Assembly: GCA_902780455.1 (NCBI GenBank)
Contig: CACZFO010000004.1
Location: 1 to 64,000, forward strand
Origin: an uncultured Bacteroidia bacterium
GTDB lineage: Bacteria; Bacteroidota; Bacteroidia; Bacteroidales; UBA932
Length of the DNA: 64,000 nt
Direction of reading: 5' to 3'
Part shown: one piece after another, positions 60,606 to 64,000 of the stretch
Layout of the letters: each line of letters opens with the position of its first letter
Position numbering within the stretch: the first letter of the stretch is position 1
Position numbers and translations under genes: made by a program
Notes under the pieces: model-generated
The model's input: only the letters and a program-made list of their open reading frames with translations
Databases searched by the model: none
What the model was told of the DNA's origin: nothing

Positions 60606-63600
60606 ATGAAAAAAATATCACACAACAAGCCATTTTTCCTTTTGCTCCTGGCAGCGTTATCTTTCTTTCCTCAAACCCTCCTGGCTCAGGAACAGACTCC
60701 TGAAATTGTCCTCTCTGTTGACTATGTCGAACAGGACCAGGAGATTCCTGTCAGCCCCGACGGCGGAACGGCAACACTCCACATAATAAGTTACGGAGGT
60801 ATTCCAGAAGAGACATTGCTTTCCAACATCTGGAGCAGCCTGGAGGCACTGTCAATAACCTGGATAACAAATGTCTATCTGACAAACAAGGAGGGCATAT
60901 ACGAAGCGGACCTGAACTTTGACATTTCCTCCAACTTTACCGACCGGGCAAGAGAACTGATTGTCTCTGCCTCAAACGGCTCCTCTACAATCACGCAGGA
61001 GATACACACTCCAAATGTTTACACCCTCCTTCCGAACGTAAATCCTGTGTACCTGCTGCACGGCGGGAAGAACGCCCTCATCCTCAGTTCCTCGGACGGC
61101 TTTGCCTCTTACCGTCTGCTCAAGGACACGGCAAACAACGTGACACTCACCGTTGCAGACGTAAACGGAAAGAGCGAGGGGAACCGCCAACTGAAGTTTA
61201 TCATAAACTCCCCAGGATCATACAGGTGCATTGTCTACTACCCAACACAAGTGCAGATGAACGGGACAAGAACCGTGGAGTGGCATCCGTTCTATGACAC
61301 CTCAAGAAGCTGCAACCTGTCACCTAATCCTTACACCTTCTCCAAGGATGGAGGAAGCGTCTCCTTCACTTATAATGTAACCAGCTCACAGGACAGTATC
61401 CTCCAAAGGATTGTAAACTTCTACAACAGCGGAAACTGTAGCGTCTGGGATACCACGATGGTCATTTCATATACGAGACTTTCCTCTTCTCAAGTAAGAA
61501 TGGCAGTGGAAGCTGGGCCGAACCTGAAGAGATCACAGGTTTATCCTCCACTGCCGAACACCATCACCAACAACACTTATTTCAAGAACTCTGCGGGAGA
61601 CGAAATATCTTTCACCCAGGCGGCAGATGGAGAGATAAAGGCATACAGTGTTTCTTTCCCTGGGGATCTGGGATCTGTACCTCCTTACCTCATTCTTGAT
61701 TCCACCCAGCACAGGGTACGGTATGCCCTCTTCAAGGACGGGATGCAGTACGGCCCTTCAAGGATGGGACATGGGGACACTCTCCATCTGACCATCCCTG
61801 CCGATTCCGGAAAGTTCACCGTTATTGCAACTTATGGAGGAATAACCAAGACGATGAATGGAACTCTCACCGTTACAGGCAACATGAAGGCCGTCTGGGG
61901 CGACAACTGGATCCTCAAACAGACCTTCACGGCCGAACAGGGATCGGCATCCATCATGGACATAACCTATTATGACGGCCTGGGATATCCGGCTCAGGTG
62001 ATAAACGTAGGGGCCTCTCCTTCAGGTAAGAACATCATTACTCCCGTCTGGCATGACGTGATGCGCAGGGAAGATGCCAAGACTTATCTGCCATACGCCT
62101 CCTCCACCAGTAGCGCTCCGCAGCCGGAGGCAGATCCGTTTGCCTCCCAAGAGGCTTTTTACGCAAACCTCTATGGAAACTCTGATGCTAACTTTGCCTA
62201 TGCAGAGAAAGTCTATGAAAATTCGCCATTGAACCGTGTCATGAGCCAGTTCTCCCCGGGAGAGGCTTATAGGGCCTCCGGGACACTCTCCGGAGGAAAC
62301 GACCACCATACAGCCTTCACCTACGAAGCCAATGCGGCTAACGAGGTGCTGGACATGGTCTGCAACGAGGGCGGAGAACTTTCGGTAAGGGGATATGTTG
62401 CGGCAGCAAAGCTTTACAAGTCAACTGTCACTTCTCCCGACGGAAGGACGACGACAGAGTTCAAGGATTCCGACGGGACGCTCTTCCTCCAGAGAAGCGG
62501 CACGGGAAACAGCCTCCAGGAGACTTACTACGCATACGACTCCAGGCGGAGGCTCCGGTGGGTGCTCCAGCCGGAGGGTACGGTCAGGATAAGAAGCCTT
62601 GCGGCCAATTCATCAAGTGCAAATCCTTACTCAATAAACCGGACAGACTCCACTGCTATAAACTTCTGTTTCCTGTACAACTATGACGGGCGTGGCCGTC
62701 TCATAGAAAAGAAGATTCCCGGCAGGGGTACGGAGCACATGGTCTATGACCCAGCAGGTCGTCTGGTGGGTATCCAGGATTCTGTTCAGCGGCAGGCCGG
62801 CCGATGGCTCCTGACCCGTTATGACAGCCTCTCCAGGGTGGCAGAGACATATCTTTTCTCTGGGACTTCCGGCACAGGTACCCGAGAGCAGCTTCAGTCC
62901 CGGTTCAACCAGAGTCCTTATCCGGAAAACATATACTCCGCTTCAGGAAATATCCTGCTCACATGCGCACGTTACGGAACGGCTCCTCCTGCGGCGTTGA
63001 ACTTTGCCAACGTTACCGGTGTGGTCACCACCCATGACCGTGACACCAGGTCAAAGGGCCTTCTTACCTACGACAGGACCTTGGACCTGTCTACCTTGAG
63101 CCAGCCTGAGGCTCAGAGAAGATACCGTGAGAGGGCTTACTTCTATGACAGTAAGGGCCGTGTGATACAGACCGTGGAGAAGATGCCGGACGGAGAGGTG
63201 GCAAGAAACTCCGTGAAGTATGATTTCACGGGAAATCCCCTTGCTACGGCTTATGCGGTGACCAAAGGCAGCAATGCCAGCCTGCAGTCAGGGACGCAGA
63301 CCCTCTGGCAGACCTTCACCTATGACCACAGGGGCAGGAAACTCGCAGCTACGGCTGCCCTGAATACCACGGTCTACACTTATTCTGCAGCAAATTATGG
63401 CTATGACCCGCTGGGGCGTCTTTCTGAAAGCCGAAGAGGCAAGACCTCCACCAAAGGGTCAACCGTCCTCTCTCCTTCCACGGCCACTCCCGTACTCCAG
63501 GACAGCTTATCCTACAACATCCAGGGGTGGATGGCATCCCAGACAGACAAGGTGCTCAAAGGTGCTTCTTCAGGTCAGGCTTACGGACTTTATTCCCAGA

Positions 63601-64000
63601 TCCTGAGGTACCATGATCCTCAGAAGGCAAACACGCCACAGTCCTTTGACGGCCTGATAACGGAATGGGAGACAGTCCAGTCTTCAGATGGAACGGACAT
63701 GACCAAGCCGGGCAGCACACTCTCGGCAAGCACATATGCGTTCACCTACGACAGCTTTGGAAGACTGACGGAAAGTGTGAGGTATTCAGGAAGTGAGACG
63801 ACACCGACAAACACCTATACTGAGCAGGGACTCACTTTTGACAGGAACGGGAACATACTTTCCCTGACCAGGTATGGCGAGAGTTCAACCAACCCTCAGG
63901 ACAATTTCCGGTACTCCTACAGCGGAAACCGGATACGGCACTTGGCGGGGAGGCAAGACAGCGGTGAAATCATCCATCTGGCAGAAGGCGGCACTGTCTC
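60606..64000 (+). CDS. Very large DUF6443/RHS repeat protein, runs off the window
   Basis: At least 1131 residues with no in-frame stop seen. A signal peptide (FFLLLLAALSFFPQTLLAQ) is followed by BACON/Ig-like beta domains to about residue 430. A DUF6443-type region (NWILKQTFTAEQGS; TYYDGLGYPAQVINVGASPS; KTYLPYAS) and RHS YD-repeats follow (HMVYDPAGRLVGIQDS; SFDGLITEWETVQSS; TFDRNGNILSLTRYGE). It should form an RHS-type cage with a C-terminal cargo beyond the window. Translation may use the AGGAGG at 60594-60599, an unusual Shine-Dalgarno sequence in this genome, just after the preceding stop. Confidence 0.85.
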   Translation, partial: MKKISHNKPFFLLLLAALSFFPQTLLAQEQTPEIVLSVDYVEQDQEIPVSPDGGTATLHIISYGGIPEETLLSNIWSSLEALSITWITNVYLTNKEGIYEADLNFDISSNFTDRARELIVSASNGSSTITQEIHTPNVYTLLPNVNPVYLLHGGKNALILSSSDGFASYRLLKDTANNVTLTVADVNGKSEGNRQLKFIINSPGSYRCIVYYPTQVQMNGTRTVEWHPFYDTSRSCNLSPNPYTFSKDGGSVSFTYNVTSSQDSILQRIVNFYNSGNCSVWDTTMVISYTRLSSSQVRMAVEAGPNLKRSQVYPPLPNTITNNTYFKNSAGDEISFTQAADGEIKAYSVSFPGDLGSVPPYLILDSTQHRVRYALFKDGMQYGPSRMGHGDTLHLTIPADSGKFTVIATYGGITKTMNGTLTVTGNMKAVWGDNWILKQTFTAEQGSASIMDITYYDGLGYPAQVINVGASPSGKNIITPVWHDVMRREDAKTYLPYASSTSSAPQPEADPFASQEAFYANLYGNSDANFAYAEKVYENSPLNRVMSQFSPGEAYRASGTLSGGNDHHTAFTYEANAANEVLDMVCNEGGELSVRGYVAAAKLYKSTVTSPDGRTTTEFKDSDGTLFLQRSGTGNSLQETYYAYDSRRRLRWVLQPEGTVRIRSLAANSSSANPYSINRTDSTAINFCFLYNYDGRGRLIEKKIPGRGTEHMVYDPAGRLVGIQDSVQRQAGRWLLTRYDSLSRVAETYLFSGTSGTGTREQLQSRFNQSPYPENIYSASGNILLTCARYGTAPPAALNFANVTGVVTTHDRDTRSKGLLTYDRTLDLSTLSQPEAQRRYRERAYFYDSKGRVIQTVEKMPDGEVARNSVKYDFTGNPLATAYAVTKGSNASLQSGTQTLWQTFTYDHRGRKLAATAALNTTVYTYSAANYGYDPLGRLSESRRGKTSTKGSTVLSPSTATPVLQDSLSYNIQGWMASQTDKVLKGASSGQAYGLYSQILRYHDPQKANTPQSFDGLITEWETVQSSDGTDMTKPGSTLSASTYAFTYDSFGRLTESVRYSGSETTPTNTYTEQGLTFDRNGNILSLTRYGESSTNPQDNFRYSYSGNRIRHLAGRQDSGEIIHLAEGGTV

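Overview
The window reads as a chromosomal segment of an uncultured Bacteroidales bacterium (phylum Bacteroidota), mid-range in GC. The evidence is the gene content: fimbrillin-like and InlB-repeat lipoproteins, a BlaI/M56-TonB pair, DUF5117-type metalloproteases, Bacteroidota-style RHS gene pairs and a full Rnf operon. It is also the promoters: many genes are preceded by the Bacteroidota -7 box TAnnTTTG, several with a -33 TTTG 17-23 bases upstream, and ribosome binding sites are mostly absent. The genus cannot be told from the sequence alone.

Layout. 1-10.3 kb is an accessory region. It holds a truncated glycosyltransferase and three loci that each pair a ~50-residue acidic-tailed peptide with a lipoprotein (786-1121, 2474-5233, 7884-10250). 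Between them lie an Rpn-family nuclease, an archaeal-type ATPase, an orphan C-terminal lipoprotein cassette with no start codon, and two inverted copies of a 68-base structured repeat that looks like a small RNA. 10.4-17.1 kb is a guaB/SurA-like/OstA-like envelope operon on the minus strand. 17.3-20.8 kb holds a radical SAM protein and a phosphoesterase, both expanded by in-frame minisatellites, and a lipoprotein. 21.0-24.5 kb is a cell-wall peptide operon (NlpC/P60 hydrolase, Tat-exported dipeptide epimerase). 24.5-28.1 kb is a BlaI-controlled divergent region. 28.1-34.8 kb is housekeeping: rpsO, pnuC, pnp, glyA, a sulfatase-modifying-factor-like protein and a SpoU methyltransferase. 34.9-42.4 kb has a zinc peptidase, a beta-barrel protein and two tandem 860-880-residue metalloproteases.

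42.5-54.0 kb is one tightly packed minus-strand operon of 14 genes: MerR regulator, Nif3-like protein, zinc-ribbon coiled coil, class III aminotransferase, dnaB, DUF3108 protein, rseC, rnfBCDGEA and a TPR protein. 54.1-64 kb is an RHS locus. A forward pair of very large RHS genes (the second runs off the window) is preceded by an oppositely oriented array of RHS debris: an RHS C-terminus with a toxin tail and its immunity gene, an orphan transglycosylase-like toxin fragment with a frameshifted lipoprotein, a further toxin fragment, and another lipoprotein. The RHS remnant is knocked out of frame by one tandem 26-bp duplication.

Cross-cutting signals. (i) Minisatellites recur within genes or at gene 3' ends across 17-37 kb. 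(ii) A ~125-bp palindromic repeat occurs twice. (iii) The octamer TCAGCGAT occurs about 21 times, where about two are expected. (iv) Two peptide/lipoprotein loci share a 13-base promoter sequence. No tRNA, rRNA, CRISPR array or intact transposase of a classical IS family was recognised.
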